Assembly: GCF_030253575.1 (NCBI RefSeq)
Contig: NC_080569.1
Location: forward strand, 12,531,001-12,595,000
Direction of reading: 5' to 3'
Length of the DNA: 64,000 nt
Source of the DNA: Rhododendron vialii
Taxonomy: Eukaryota; Streptophyta; Magnoliopsida; Ericales; Ericaceae
In this document: in pieces, positions 23,341 through 36,005 of the stretch
How positions within the stretch are numbered: the first letter of the stretch is position 1
How the letters are laid out: every line of letters starts with the position of its first letter
Notes under the pieces: generated by a model
Databases searched by the model: none
Seen by the model: the letters and a program-made list of their open reading frames with translations, nothing else
What the model was told of the DNA's origin: nothing
Translations under genes and position numbers: made by a program

Positions 23341-24589
23341 TCTATAAGTGGTGCCACTACACGTCACTACTGCTTAATTAGTCTAATTTGTATATGCATA
23401 TATTATTTGATGGTGTAATGGTTGGAGATGGGAACTCGATCCCTTAATTCCTATTGCTAATGTACATTGGTAATGGATTCTTCCTAAAGATCATACCTTC
23501 ATTTGTCTAAACTGTTACATGTTTCTCTTTGGATGAAAAATAAATTCTTAAGGAGAACAATCTTACAAGAATCATGAACATACCTTCCAACAAGTAAAAA
23601 CTAAGCTAAGCTGAGGCAAAAATTCTAGGGGTGATATATTCGCCAACAGCTACATAGCATGGTGATTCATGGGGTTTGCTTTACAAACAAAAATCGGGAA
23701 CTTCTAATGTGCACATCAAAGATTCAAACAGATATTATCTTAAACAGTGGAAAATGGTCGATGAATGGCTAGGAAAACTCTATATATATTTCCTTTCATG
23801 CAATATGCAGTATATCATGGCTGCCCAATTATGCTTCCTACTTGTGTTTGCCAAATGATTTAGCTCTAAATTTACCATTGAACCACGAGATTTGAGCATC
23901 CCAAGTGTATTGTGGTTTAGAAACACCACTTAGATGGCAAACCTTTTGCCAAATGTGCCTGTAATAGAAGCAGCCATAAAAGGGAAGTACAGATTCTATT
24001 TTTCACGTCAAGAAGAGCAAACAGCTTTAAAAGATGGAATAACTTCCCATTTACTATACTTTTCTCGGATACTAATTCATCTTTTACATGTCATCTTCCA
24101 TCCTTAGAGCTGTTGTTAGCATTTTCTCTATTTCTTTAATTTGGCATAGCAATGGAGCATAATCTATATTTCTTTCAGGTGCTACGATTTGACCCTCCCG
24201 CAGTCCCGCGCTTGGTGAAAATCTCTCTATTCCTCGGTTCAAATTCTGCGTTGGTTAGGTCGCCTGTACTTGTGACAAGTGACAACTTGTTAGAATTTGT
24301 TATGCAATAAACTACTTAGTTTCCGTATTTATGAATTAGCAGTTGAATGAAAAAAAACATTTGTGAATCCTAAAGATTATGCAATTAAATTAATGGTTCG
24401 AAAAGGTTCGGCAACTGGATAAGGTGTTTGAAGGGGCGTAGGGGGTCGAGATTGTCACTAGATACCAGATCTAAGGATTTCGAGGTCTGTCGTGGATCAC
24501 CAATGGCCGGAAAGCATTCGCCGGTGATCGGCGAGGGCTAGGCTTGAGTTGCTGATGGTCGGCGATGCAGAAGGTGGATGACGAGGAGT

Positions 24590-25450
24590 TTGTATAAGGT
24601 GTACGTCTTGTTTTTTCATAATTTTTCATGTTTTTTCATGACAAGGAGTTTGGGTGTCAAGGATTTTGCAGAAGGTTGTCGGCGAGCGGCGAGAAGATCT
24701 TTTGTATTCATGTTATTTTTCCTTCATGTTTTTTTCGTGTTATTTCGATATAAATAAAATACATTTTCCGACCACCGGCAAGAAGGTCGTTTGTATTCAT
24801 GTTTTTTTTTCTTCATGATTTTCACATTTATTCATGTGTTTTCATGAATAAAACATAGTGTATATATATTTTTGATGGTGTATTCATGAAAAACATGGTC
24901 AACTAATTTATTCATGTTTTTCATGGTCGATTAAAAACATGGTGTATTCATATATTTTTGATTAATTTTTTTCATGTTTTCATGTTTTTTTGATTAATTT
25001 ATTCATGTATTTTTATAAATAAAACATTGTGTATTCATATTTTTTTTTAAATAAATTATGGTGTATTCATTAAATCCTACTCCCTCCGTCCCTTTTTAAG
25101 TATCCTGCTTCGTAACTCCAACTTATTAAAAAGAATACATTTTTACTTACCCATCATCATTACATTTTTACTTACTAACTTTTCAAAATGGAATCTACTT
25201 TTAGGGGCAAAATAGAAAATTCACCAACTTTTACCCACTAACTTTACAAAATAGACATTTATTAAGGTACAGCCCAAAATAGAATACTGGACTATAAAAT
25301 AGGGACGGAGGGAGTAATTGTTTTGGTTCGGTTGAAATTGAAATAAATCATGGTGTATTCATGAAAAACATAGTTGATTTGACGAACCACCATATTTCAG
25401 AAAATATGTTTCATGGTAATTTTGCAGAAATAATTCATGAAAAAATAAAT
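24590..25450. repeat. TTCATG-rich low-complexity region
   Basis: The motif 'ttcatg' and its complement recur dozens of times ('gtgtattcatgaaaaacatgg'-type phrases). The Stowaway-like MITE at 25080-25314 lies inside it. No gene is visible from 23350 to 26400. Confidence 0.6.
25080..25314. mobile_element. Stowaway-like MITE
   Basis: Terminal inverted repeats CTCCCTCCGTCCC / GGGACGGAGGGAG, 235 bp long, flanked by TA (25078-25079 and 25315-25316). These are the diagnostic ends of Tc1/mariner-type Stowaway elements. No open reading frame. Confidence 0.95.
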
Positions 25451-25795
25451 TTTCGTGAAATTGCTCTAACCATATTCACATGAGTTTATAATATAATACG
25501 ACCAATTTACGAAAATTAAGAATTTGAAAATTTACGAAATTTTAGAGAGAATAGTTTAAAATATATCCATTAAGGATTTAAAAAATTGAGAATTCAAAAT
25601 TTCCCACATTCTTATCAAATAATCATCTCATTATTTTAGGTAACTATAATTATTACAATCTCACTAATTTAGGAAGGAAATACACATCTACATATGAATA
25701 TCTTATTAAAAGGGTAATATAGGTAATTTACCATCTAAAAGTATGAAAAAATAACTATTTAAAAAGTATTGGATGAATGCATACATGGTATAAAG
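25385..25795. repeat. Inverted partner of the 2740-3060 repeat
   Basis: It shares 'tttcatggtaattttgcaga' and 'ggatgaatgcat' with the reverse complement of 2740-3060. The class is unknown. Confidence 0.45.
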
Positions 25796-26399
25796 TCAGA
25801 GCATGGATATTTAAAAATTCCGAACAATAAACAATGTAGTTGCCATATTTGTCGTAATATTTGCCAATTAACAATTGAATAAAAAAAAAACCCGCCCAAG
25901 AGTTCTGAAATGCCAAACTACGTAATCCTCACAGAGGGAAGAATATAGATACCAGATGGGCCAAAAACTAGCATAATCCTCACAGTTCAATAAACAAATT
26001 GGACCCAAAATAGGCCTTTGTCTTCCTTTGTTTTTTTGAAAATGGGCTTTTGTCTATCTAAAAGAAAAAGGTCCTTCCAAAACCATCTTTTAATTTTTTT
26101 TTCAAGAGAGTTGAGGAACCTAGCGAGTTCTGTAGAGTTTTAGATGATTACAGAATATTCTAGAACATTATGGAATACACCACTACATGCTAAAGTTGTG
26201 TCGAGAGTTCTAGAATCTTGTGGAAATAAGAAGAAAAATATTTGGTAAAAGGATTCTAAAAGGAGAATGTGGATTATTAGCATTCTATAAGGAGAATGTG
26301 GATTATTGGATGAAAATGATCTTAATCGTCTATTAATGAGGTGGATGGCTATATAAAGGAGGGTGCGAGAAAGTTGACTTTGAGAAAGAAGGGCCAACT

Positions 26400-26402
<3 letters not shown>

Positions 26403-26458
<56 letters not shown>
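26403..26458. repeat. (TA)n microsatellite
   Basis: 28 TA units, placed at the left edge of the organelle-like insert. Confidence 0.98.
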
Positions 26459-26461
<3 letters not shown>

Positions 26462-27170
26462 ATCTTAGTAAAGGAGCGTTAGCTCTTTAGTTTGATTGCT
26501 CGTTAGCGCCTCCCTACCCCTATTATATTAGTTTAGTAATAAAGGAACAAAAAGAAAGCCTTTTGACAACCTTACTAATGGAAAGGGGGTGCGCTTAAGC
26601 ATGCGAAAAAAGCTCTTTGAGCTTCCCTTATATTATGGAAAGGTTTGTAAAAAGGGGCTTCTTTAAATATCCCATAAATGAAGTCAAAGTAGGAGCTTCA
26701 AAGCTTGTAGTTTAGGGGTGCACAGGTTTGGAACCCTATACAAGAGGCTAGCGCGCAATGGCTTTCTCTGATAGAGGCTCGCTTCTCATTTTGATAGGAG
26801 TAGGTGTTTGCTGCTCGCTCGCTGTCTACTAAATGAGCCTTCACTGCCCGCCCGGCCCCTTTCTTTAATCTTAAGTAAAGTGAAGTCAAATCAATGAAGT
26901 GAACAGCCCAACCTCTTTGTTTGAAGCTTTGCCAGGAAGCTTCTACTTGTTGAAGCTTTGTTTTTCCTAATTCCGAAACACAACAATAGACTTGCAACTA
27001 TAGTATAGGAAAAAGCTTCTCTTTGATAGCGGGAATAGGGAAGAAAGGATCTTATCGTAGGTAGAGACTTAAACCTGTGCGGGGGTAGGGGCGGATGTAG
27101 CCAAGTGGATCAAGGCAGTGGATTGTGAATCTACCACGCGCGGGTTCAATCCCCGTCATTCGCCCATCAA
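26459..27170. other. Probable nuclear insert of mitochondrial DNA (NUMT)
   Basis: Composition and style change sharply after the (TA)n tract: higher GC, many 'agctt' and 'aaagg' words and no plant-repeat signatures. The segment ends with a plastid-type tRNA-His. In plastid genomes this tRNA neighbours rpl2 or psbA, and neither is present here. Plant mitochondrial genomes commonly carry a plastid-derived trnH in unrelated flanks, so mitochondrial origin is the better inference. No mitochondrial protein gene was recognised. Confidence 0.6.
27091..27164 (+). tRNA. trnH: tRNA-His(GTG), plastid-like, organelle-derived
   Basis: Acceptor arm GCGGATG pairs with CATTCGC at 27157-27163 (one G-U pair). 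The anticodon stem GTGGA/TCTAC encloses loop TTGTGAA with anticodon GTG (27125-27127). The T arm is GCGGG TTCAATC CCCGT. The sequence follows the plastid trnH-GUG pattern. A CCA is not encoded exactly at the end. Because it lies in what appears to be transferred organelle DNA, it is probably not expressed as a functional organellar tRNA. Confidence 0.93.
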
Positions 27171-27334
27171 TAAATGGACCATTTGCTACAGAGACACAAG
27201 ACAAACCTAGAAAACATTTTTTCTGCAAGTCATCTTGAGGCTTTCAAACGCATCCAAGCAATTGGTATCCGATTGAAACATAGAAAGCGGTCGTTCACGT
27301 CATGTTGTTGAGAGGAACTGAAGGTGCTTTGCTC

Positions 27335-28560
27335 TTATCTGTATACAACTGGCACTGGTGACATTACATACTTCGCACAATCATGCTCCATTGTGAACCA
27401 GTAGTAGCCCATTCTGAGGATCTTTCTGGAAAGCATGAAGCCATTCATATGCGCGCCATAGTCACTACTGTGCACCTCTGCCATTAACCGGTTTGCTTCG
27501 CCTGTATCGACACATCTTAACAGCATGGTGTCATAGGATCTCTTGTACAGGGTATCGTTGCTCAGAAAGAACAGCATTGATAACCTCATGATTGTCTTCA
27601 TTGTTAGTTGCCCCAACTGGGGACTTTCTCTCTTTGATAAGGACCCTGATATCATGATACCAGGGCTTGCCATCGAGTTCCTCTTCTGCGAAAGCACAGT
27701 ATGCAGGCTCCTCTCTTACTTCCACCTTGATCAGATGGATGTCTCTTTCTTCTGAAATTCGGACCATTGAGGCTAGTCTTGCTAAAGCATCTGCGAACTG
27801 GTTCTTGGTCTTGGGCATATAACTAAAAGTGATCTTTCTGAACCGGATTATCAACTCCTCCAGATACTCACCGTACGGAATTCGCTGGGGTTCCCCCCGG
27901 TCTTCCACTCTCCTACAGCTCGGCAGATAATGAGAGTAGAGTCACCATAAACTTCGATATCTCGTATTCCCAAATCCAGGGATGCTTGGAGACCTATAAA
28001 AAATGCTTCATACTCTGTGACGTTGTCGGTGCAAGCGAACCTCAGTTTCACTGCAATTGGGAGATGAGATCCCTGAGGGGATACTAGCACTGCTCCTATC
28101 CCGTTTACAAAGACATTGGCTGCTCCCATCAAAGAATAGCCTCCATTCTGGGTATTCCTCCGGTTCTTCTTCGGTTGCAAACATCACCGCCTCATCAGGA
28201 AAATCAATCTGCATCAGCTCATAGTCTGTGAATTTCTTACTGAGGTAGTAAATATGGCCCTTTCCTTTCTGCCGGATTCGTCGCACTGTCCCAGTATACT
28301 ACCCATGGACGATTCGAGAATTGTGAGATACATGATCAGGGGCCTTCCGGGAGTTGGAGGCACCAACATTGGAGGGTTTAGAAGGTACTGCTTGATCTTC
28401 TCGAAAGCTTGATGGCACTCCTCAGTCCATTCTGTAGGAGCGTTTTTCTTCAATAACTTGAATATTGGCTCGCAAGTCGCAGTTAGCTGCGAAATGAACC
28501 TGGATATGTAATTCAGCCTCCCTAGGAAGCCTCTGACCTCTTTCACATGGGAGACTACAC
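27335..28560 (-). pseudogene. Ty3/Gypsy pol relic (RT end, RNase H, integrase start)
   Basis: Minus-strand segments in order are: the RT thumb/RNase H start 'KEVRGFLGRLNYISRFI' and 'FEKIKQYLLNPPMLVPP' (28214-28558); 'IYYLSKKFTDYE' joined directly to 'FPDEAVMFATEEEPEE', where I expect about 100 residues in related plant elements; an RVT_3-type RNase H with 'EYEAFFIGLQASLDLGI' and 'VYGDSTLI'; the linker 'PKTKNQFADALARLASM'; and an H2C2-like integrase start 'RLMAEVHSSDYGAHMNGFML' (27340-27470). Several frame changes and the internal deletion make it dead. It starts within about 170 bp of the tRNA-His insert. Confidence 0.9.
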
Positions 28561-29223
28561 TAGGACCTTGGTTGAGTGCTCATGAGAGCACATTTGGAGA
28601 TGCGTTGTGAGAAAAGTGTGCCAAGAGTTAGAGAGTGCATGGATTGATGTGAGTGAGATTGCCTCGTATGGGGTAGTACTCTATTCTGTTGTGTCCGTAC
28701 TCAACATTTTCTTGCTTCCAGTAGATGTCTCATATCATTTGTAGGGTAAGAGATACACTTAATCCAGAGCTACGGTGGTGGTGCATAATCCGACGGTAGA
28801 GCTAAATATGGTAGTGAACGAGTTGTGTAGGCAGTACTGGAACAGTGGAAGATTGGGTAGAGTTCAGAGAAAACCTGCACCACAAATGAGGTGGAGACGC
28901 CAATGAGGCAACTTCGAAAAAGTGAGTGAATGCACCGAAGCCAGAGTCATCAGTAGGGGAGTACGCGCCAAAGTGAGTGATGGCAGCAGAATGCTTCTCT
29001 CTCTCTCTCTCTCTAAATATACTCTTGATCAGCAATTTCCTTCTTTGAAAGTCTGTCGACGTAGTTCAACAATTTTTTCGGCCGCCTCCCTTTTCCGTCA
29101 AACTATTGGTGTGTCTATCGGAGGCCCCTTTGGAGCTGCTTTCTAACCCGTTGGGCTCTGCATTCCAAAGGCCTTGATGTACTTCGTTAAATAAAGTGGG
29201 AGTCGGGGTCATTTGCGACGGTG

Positions 29224-29403
29224 AACAATGAAATGAATGAAAGATGTGTTGCCGCGAAGAAATCATTCGACAAGTACCGATGCCAACTCGATAAATTGAA
29301 AGAACGATTAGCCGACGCCCAAGCTACATCGAAGATGGGGGAGAGGGCGAGAGTGGCAACGTTGGAGGAGCGCATAGATGCTCTCCAATGTTTCCTCGAT
29401 ATC
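29224..29403 (+). other. Unidentified short ORF, coiled-coil-like
   Basis: A 60-codon frame from ATG 29221-29223 (alternative upstream in-frame bases exist) rich in Lys/Glu/Arg/Ala, for example 'KYRCQLDKLKERLADAQATS' and 'RVATLEERIDALQ', with heptad-like spacing. I do not recognise a family. It may belong to a decayed element or to organelle-derived DNA. Confidence 0.25.
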
Positions 29404-29619
29404 TAGTTCTAGTTCGCTCGGGTTTGATTTTGTTCGTGTTTTGAGTTTCCCCAAGAACATTGATATATACCAAAACATCTTAAAATCTTTCAAAGCTACC
29501 GCTGGCTCTCCTTCCGCTGGCGCACTGCCATCTCGAGCTCCACACTATTCATGTAGTGAACCCCAATCATGGCCGGGGTACACTCTCTCTCCTCTCTTCT
29601 CTCATACACTAGTCAAGTC

Positions 29620-29863
29620 AATGTTTGTAGGGGCCAGGCAAAAGCAAAAAAAGGGGCTCAAAAAACACGCTGCAAAGAAACTTAAAACACTCAGAGGTGA
29701 TCTAATGGCTGCTCAAGAAGAGTTGGCCGGTAAAGAGGCGAATCGGCATTTTGGAAGGGTGGGGTTCCCAATACTGGGGATGGCAAAAAAGGTTGAAAAA
29801 TACATTGAAGACTGCAAGAATAATCTGATCCACATCGAGGCTAAAATACAAAGTCATCGGTAG
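29620..29863 (+). other. Unidentified Lys-rich ORF segment
   Basis: The 3' half of an open frame ending at 29863 encodes 'KQKKGLKKHAAKKLKTLRGD' and 'KVEKYIEDCKNNLIHIEAKI', basic then helical. It may continue the same decayed coding unit as 29224-29403 in another frame. No family was recognised. The 28561-29200 stretch contains no clear gene. Confidence 0.25.
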
Positions 29864-30084
29864 AGATGGCTTAAATCGCAAACCAATCACGTTATGCAAT
29901 TACCATCAATCCCACAAGCTCTGTGAATCTAACTTTCAGATTTTTGTTTTCGATGAAAATGGACAAAACAAATGCACAAGAATCTTCATTCAATAAAAGT
30001 ATTGTCCTATTGTCCTATCGTCTCTCATTAATTAGAGATATGCTATTTTCTTTTTGCATGGATATATAAATTAGTCTTTATTTA

Positions 30085-30415
30085 GTGAGGGATCCTGTAC
30101 GGTTTTACCGTGCAAACCTCGCTTTTCCGATCAAATTTCGATGATTTGAGTCACTCAAAATGATCAGAAAGTGATTTTAAACGTACCCACATCAAATTGG
30201 CAAAAAAAAAGACTGGAAAGGGCTTGATCGGAGCAATTTTTATTGAACGGTTCAATAAAAAACTGCTCAAATCAAGCCCTTCCCTGTCCATTTTTTTTTC
30301 TAATTTCTCGCGTGTACCCTTAAAATCACGTTTTGCACACTTTGAGCGGCTCGAATCATCGAAATTTGTTTGGGAAATGGGAGGTCTGCACGGTAGATCC
30401 GTAGGGATCCCTCAC
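30085..30415. mobile_element. Foldback MITE flanked by TA
   Basis: Two arms of about 165 bp are near-reverse complements: 'gtgagggatcc' at 30085 with 'ggatccctcac' ending at 30415, meeting around 'ttgaacggttcaa'. It is flanked by TA on both sides (30083-30084, 30416-30417), so a Tc1/mariner-type target is plausible. No coding sequence. Confidence 0.85.
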
Positions 30416-30436
30416 TAGATAATTTGTGTGTATATA

Positions 30437-30960
30437 CACTACAAGAAATTACACCATTCCCGACTAACAGTTTAGTCGGCAAAAGGTAGGATTTTAGTCG
30501 GCAATTAGCTTTCCCGACTAAAAAATTTGGTCGGCAATTTAGTCGGGGAATTGCGGTCGGCAAAGGTAATCGCCGACTAAAAGAAATTTCGTCGGCATAT
30601 GTTGGTTTTCCCCGACTAATTATTTAGTCGGCTAATTTTAATTATTGTCGACAAAATATTTAGTCGGAAAAATTATTTAGTCGGCAAATATTTAATAAAT
30701 TACCGACTAATAATTTAGTCGGAAAATATTTTATAAATTACCGACTAATTATTTAGTCGGGAATATTTGATAAATTACCGACTAATTATTTAGTCGGGAA
30801 ATATTTGATAAATTGCCGACTAATTATTTAGTCGGGAAATATTTGATAAATTATCGAAATACATAAATTACCGACTAATTATTTAGTCGGGAAATGTGAA
30901 AAAAATTAGCAACTAAATAGTTGGCATCTTTTACCAACTAAGCATTTAGTCGGCAAATAT
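30437..30960. repeat. CACTA left subterminal repeat array
   Basis: Many direct and inverted copies of 'tttagtcgg' at short spacing, with 'gaaatatttgataaattacc' repeats between them. Confidence 0.85.
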
Positions 30961-32164
30961 AATATTATAAATTTTAAAACTAATTCTAAAATCTGGTTAG
31001 ATTTTTTTTTTTGGTAATTCACAGTAAATTAAATTGAGCAACATTTATTCACCAATCTACTGTAATCAAGTATTGAAATTCAAGAACAATTCATTCATAA
31101 CTTCCATAAATAAAGGGTGTTCAACAAATACTTAGCAAACGGTATCCGAATTTGCAGGGTACAAAATAACAAAAAATCGTACCACAAAAAGTGTACGTAG
31201 CATCAAACATATCATAACCAAGCCCTAGGGTGCAAAATAATAGGAAAGTTCAACAACGAGAAAATTAGATTACAGTAGAATCCACGACAAAAATCCAACT
31301 TCTTCATATATAGTCCTTGACAAGATGCTAGATACTCCAATATCTGTGAAAAGAATAAAACACAATAATAAGACTCATGATATTGATACAAACTTACATC
31401 AAGGGAAAAAAAGAAACCTAACACCATGATATTGATACATGCACATACAACAACATTTCTTGAGTATGGGTATAAGAATGAAGAGAGCCATCGAAGCAAA
31501 TCTAAGCATCTAGAGTATGAGTATAGATTTCGGATATCACTCTCTATCAATGCCTTTTAATTAGTACCATCATTAAACTACTTGGGCTTCCACATAAACA
31601 ACATAATCCTACACTTGTTTGGTAGTAAAACATATTCACACACCACGTCTTCGATACCGCGAAACCTAAAAACTGTAACCACTCAGCATGAATTTTCTGT
31701 GTGCGATTTCTAAAAACTTTTTCCTTACTGAACGCATGGACACTCAAAACTCAAACGCCTAAGGCATCAACAGGGCATCTTATCACACTAGTAACATACT
31801 GAAAAAGTAAACCAAAAAGTTCTCTGTCGACCTATGATTATAACTTGAGCAGCTCATCATCCGATTCTAGAACTAAAAACAAGATTCCAACTTTGATACA
31901 ATCAGTTCAGCCTATGATTATAATTTGAGCAGCTCATCATTCAATTGTAGAAGGAAAAAAAATACATAATTCCAGTTTTAAACAAGTAAACTTCAATACT
32001 AAATTTCCTATCTCGGCACAAAAAATAGTTATTTCAACATCTTTTTCTTTTCACTTCAGAGGAAGGAAGATGACAGCACCCATTAGTTCATAGCAAAGAG
32101 GAAATTACGTACCGAATATTTTCCACCATCACCTCGATCACACATTGTCTCATCCATGCATTTG

Positions 32165-32300
32165 CCTCATCATCATGGCTTTGAGTTCATCAAATTCACG
32201 TTGCCTTTGCTCATCTCTTAGCCTTAGCTCCTCATCTCTTTGCCTTTGCTGCTCTTCTCGTTGTCTTTGCTCCTTGTCACGCTGTTTTTGGAAGTCCTAA
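32165..32300 (-). pseudogene. Coiled-coil remnant of a CACTA-encoded protein
   Basis: The minus strand translates without stops to a Q/R/E/D-rich helix ('QRDKEQRQREEQQRQRDEEL') ending 'FDELKAMMMRQ'. Such heptad-like tails are common at the C-terminus of plant CACTA-associated proteins (Transposase_24/TNP1 type). Upstream exons could not be recognised. Confidence 0.5.
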
Positions 32301-33273
32301 CAACTTCAATTTATGCACTTACACTCTTAGTTTCTGCATTCAAGAATGTAATTTCAATATCTGTATCTCAATCTCAGCACATACCAGCTCTTAGCACCCA
32401 ATTCGAGCACTTACACTGGGTTTTTTTAATCTTAAAACTACATTTCCAGCGCCTAATCACAATTTCAGCAACTCAAAATTCATTTTCCAGCAACAAAGTT
32501 CATATTTCTGGAATTTAAAACCAAATTCCTGCTCCTAAATTAGTTCAAACTAACCCCGAAATCATGTTCGACACGTCAAAAAAACATAAGGGAATGTCAT
32601 TTGCATAATAAAGAGGTTGCCCGACTAGACATGTTTGCAACTAAAGTTAATGATAAATTGATAATAAAGAGGTTACTCGGTATCTTTAAACTATATTCTC
32701 AGTGTACTCATCTTTATTTTCAATGACTCTAATTTTGTCCTACAAACATATAATAGAGAACCTCAAACAATAAAGATACAATAATAGAGAACATGACAAA
32801 CACCTGCACGACATGAACCAGGTACAACAATAGAGAACATGAACCAGTTCAAAATATTCCTACCTAAACAGCCTGTACTATGGCCTCTTTCAACTAGTGG
32901 GCCCTCGCACACGCTGCCACTTTACTGAAGGTGCAACTGTACCGACAAAAAGAACACTTTGAGAATCTATTTCTTAATGTGCAGCAACCTAAGAGACTGA
33001 AAACAGAAAGGGAATGCCCACTTTCATTAAATTTTCTCAAGCATACAACAAATGAGCTATCAGATCGACTCACCTATTTAAAGCCCTCTCCACCCCCTCA
33101 ATTGTAACTGGTTTTTAGGGGTTTTCCAATATTTCATATCAAAGAATCTGTTATGAGAAAAAATGAATACTAGCTATAATTCATTTTTTGCATTGCTACT
33201 TTCATTTTATTCATTTGGAATTCTAAACTCTATTGCAAGGATTGCAAGTATTTCCCGATTTTCAGGTGAGTAG

Positions 33274-33400
33274 TCAGGAGAATAACTTTCTCCTTGACAT
33301 TTCATCAAACAGCTTGTGAGCATTACATACAACTTCTACCAATCTTGTTCCCCAACAACCCGAGCAGCCCATAAAGCTTTCCAGTGACAATCCTATCCCA
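33274..33400 (-). pseudogene. PPR-gene fragment inside the CACTA element
   Basis: The minus-strand frame contains 'GTRLVEVVCNAHKLFDEMSRR' (positions about 33280-33345), ending 'KLFS' and a stop. 'A-x-KLFDEM-x-x-R-x-LFS' is the most conserved stretch of plant PLS-class pentatricopeptide repeats, and 'GTRLVE' fits the preceding helix. Flanking sequence loses the pattern, so it is a short captured piece and not a gene. Confidence 0.5.
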
Positions 33401-35169
33401 AGCTCAAAATCTGCTATCAAAGAGGACCTCAGTAGAGGTTGAAAGCTAGAAAAAAACCATTCTATTTTGACAAGAGAATACCCTGGACCAATAACATACA
33501 ATAAGAGTTCCAGCCTTAGAAGAACAAAAACAAAAAAAAAGCTCATAATTATACCGTGAAAGAGGTGTGCAAACAGACAAAAAATCTAATCCCGAAACTT
33601 TTGAAATTTCTTTCCATTTAATATGGGTTTTTTGCATCCTATTTGTTCTCGAAGCAAGCCGAGTGCTTCGATTACAAATTGAGACACTTGACGCGAAAAA
33701 GGGCTGGAATCGGAACACTGACCTTACGAAGAGTGAGAGATTGGAGTCGGGGAGAAAAGGACTGGCTTTAGTTGTGGCGTCCGTGGTGCTTTGTCCGACA
33801 ACAGTAGCTTCGGTGGTGGGAGGAAGAGGAAGAGAGAGGGAGGGATGTGGTGGAAGAGAAAAGGGGAGGGGAAGCGTATAACTCTTTTAGAGGAGAGGGG
33901 AAGCGTATTACTCCATTAGGTGTGTTGCAAGACGCCGTCGTTTTGCTAAAGGAAACCAATTGCCGACAAAAATAGTAGTCCAAGATTAGCCAAGCCCCGC
34001 CAACATTTTCGTGAAATTTTGAACTGGACGCCAAAACTTTCTCTTCGCCGACTAAATGTTTAGTCGGCCAAATGAGGATTTATGGGGAAAATAGTTTAGG
34101 GGACTCTAATTGCGCCACTATTACATACAAATTCTAAACTTTATTATTGTGAATTTTTTTTAATGCTCAATCTGAACTGCAAAGATTTCATGTCTTACCA
34201 ATTATAACATTGTCCCCAAAATTGGAGGTCATTCGATATCAGCGACCATATGATCAGAAGACTTTTACTATGTCCAGAAGCATTAAAGTATTATAGCACA
34301 CCACTCGAGGCCCACTTGAGGTCTTTTTACGCGATCAGAACCATCCATCTTTTAATTTATGATGGGTTAGATCATTCTTACCAATATTATAGTTGATTGC
34401 TTTTCATTAGACAATTGATCGAATGAAAAATACTATTTTTCTAATGAGTTCATGTCTTGATACAGGGGTTTTTAAAACCTGATCGAGCCGCAAATTTACG
34501 AGGATGAATAATTCAACAAGTGAAACAAAATCAATGGTCTCGATCATCAAGATTGTCTTGTGATCGTATGGCTATTGTAATAACAAGTACAACATAAGAC
34601 TTAGTTGACTACTAAGTAGATGAAAAGTATATAATGTAAAAGTAATTGTCGAGTTATTTTTATAATCTTCGATCTGAATCGTTAGAATTTCACGTCTTAT
34701 CAGTTATAGTATTGTCGCCTAAATTGGAGATCATTTGATATTGGCGACCACATGATCGAAAGACATTTAATGCATTCCGAGACATTTAAGTGTTATACTG
34801 AACCAATTGAGCACCGCTTGAGGTTTTTTATGGTAATCGAAATCATCTATCTTTGACGTAATATGAATTTGATCATTCGTACCAAAAATGAAGTTAACCG
34901 CACATGGGTAGATACTTGATCGAAAAGAAAAATTCTTTCTATTTAAGAATTTGCATGCCGATAAGAGAGTTTCTTAAACCCGATCGAGCCAAAATTTTAT
35001 GATAATCTTAAGATTAAGAAGAAAAAGAAAATGAACGGTTTCGATCCATTAGGTTGCATCATGATCAATGTACTCGGAACAAATATTTCCGTTCTTGAAA
35101 TTTTATTAAAGGGGGAAAAATTGTTATTCGGTAAATATATTTCATTTATTGTTTTTTAAATTGGGAAAA

Positions 35170-36005
35170 AGAGAATATTCACCAACCAAATGTATTTTTA
35201 GTCGGCAAACATTAATATTCCCGACTAAATTATTTAGTCGGTAAATGTAATTTCATTTATTAAGTTTTCAAACAGGAAAATATTAATATTCGCCGACCAA
35301 ATATATTTTTAGTCGGAAAAAATTAATATTCCCGACTAATTAATTTAGTCGGTAAATGTAATTTCATTTATTAAGTTTTTAAATAGGAAAATATTAATAT
35401 TCGCCGACCAAATATATTTTTAGTCGGAAAAAATTAATATTCCCGACTAATTAATTTAGTCGGTAAATTTAATTTAATTTATTTAGTTTTCAAACAGGAA
35501 AATATTAATATTCGCCGACCAAATATGTTTTTAGTAGGCAAAAATTAATATTCCCGACTAATTAATTTAGTCGGTAAATGTAATTTCATTTATTAAGTTT
35601 TTAAACAGGAAAATATTAATATTCGCCGACCAAATATATTTTTAGTCGGAAAAAATTAATATTCCCGACTAATTAAGTTAGTCGGTAAATGTAATTTCAT
35701 TTATTAAGTTTTTAAACAAGAAAATATTGATATTTGCCGACTAAATTTATGTTTAGTCGGCAAAAATCTAACCATTACCGACTAAATGTTAGTCGGCCAT
35801 AAAAATCCCACCATCCTGTGTACAATTTCTCATTTGGCGCCTTATTTCTAACGACTAAAATTAATTTTGGTCGGTAAAAATAATTTTTGGCGACAAAATA
35901 ATACTTAGTCGGTGATAGTTTTGTATTTTGCCGACTAAATTCCCTTTAGTCGGGAATGGTGTTACATATGCCGACTAAATTTATTTTAGTTGGGAATTTT
36001 AGTCG
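35170..36005. repeat. CACTA right subterminal repeat array
   Basis: About five tandem units of ~115-125 bp, each with 'ttcgccgaccaaatatattt' followed by 'ttagtcgg' and 'cccgactaattaatttagtc', then denser short copies near the end. Confidence 0.85.

Noticed and set aside
27091..27164. Direct plastid DNA insertion as the source of trnH
   Set aside because: Plastid neighbours (psbA, rpl2/rps19) are absent from both flanks, so mitochondrial origin is preferred.
33567..33881. 104-aa plus-strand ORF inside the CACTA element
   Set aside because: Low-complexity Arg/Gly/Glu end, no domain, and opposite to the PPR-like and coiled-coil fragments.
35170..36005. Regularly spaced repeats suggestive of a CRISPR-like or satellite array
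   Set aside because: The units are TTTAGTCGG-type subterminal repeats of the CACTA element. Spacing and orientation are mixed, and this is a plant genome.
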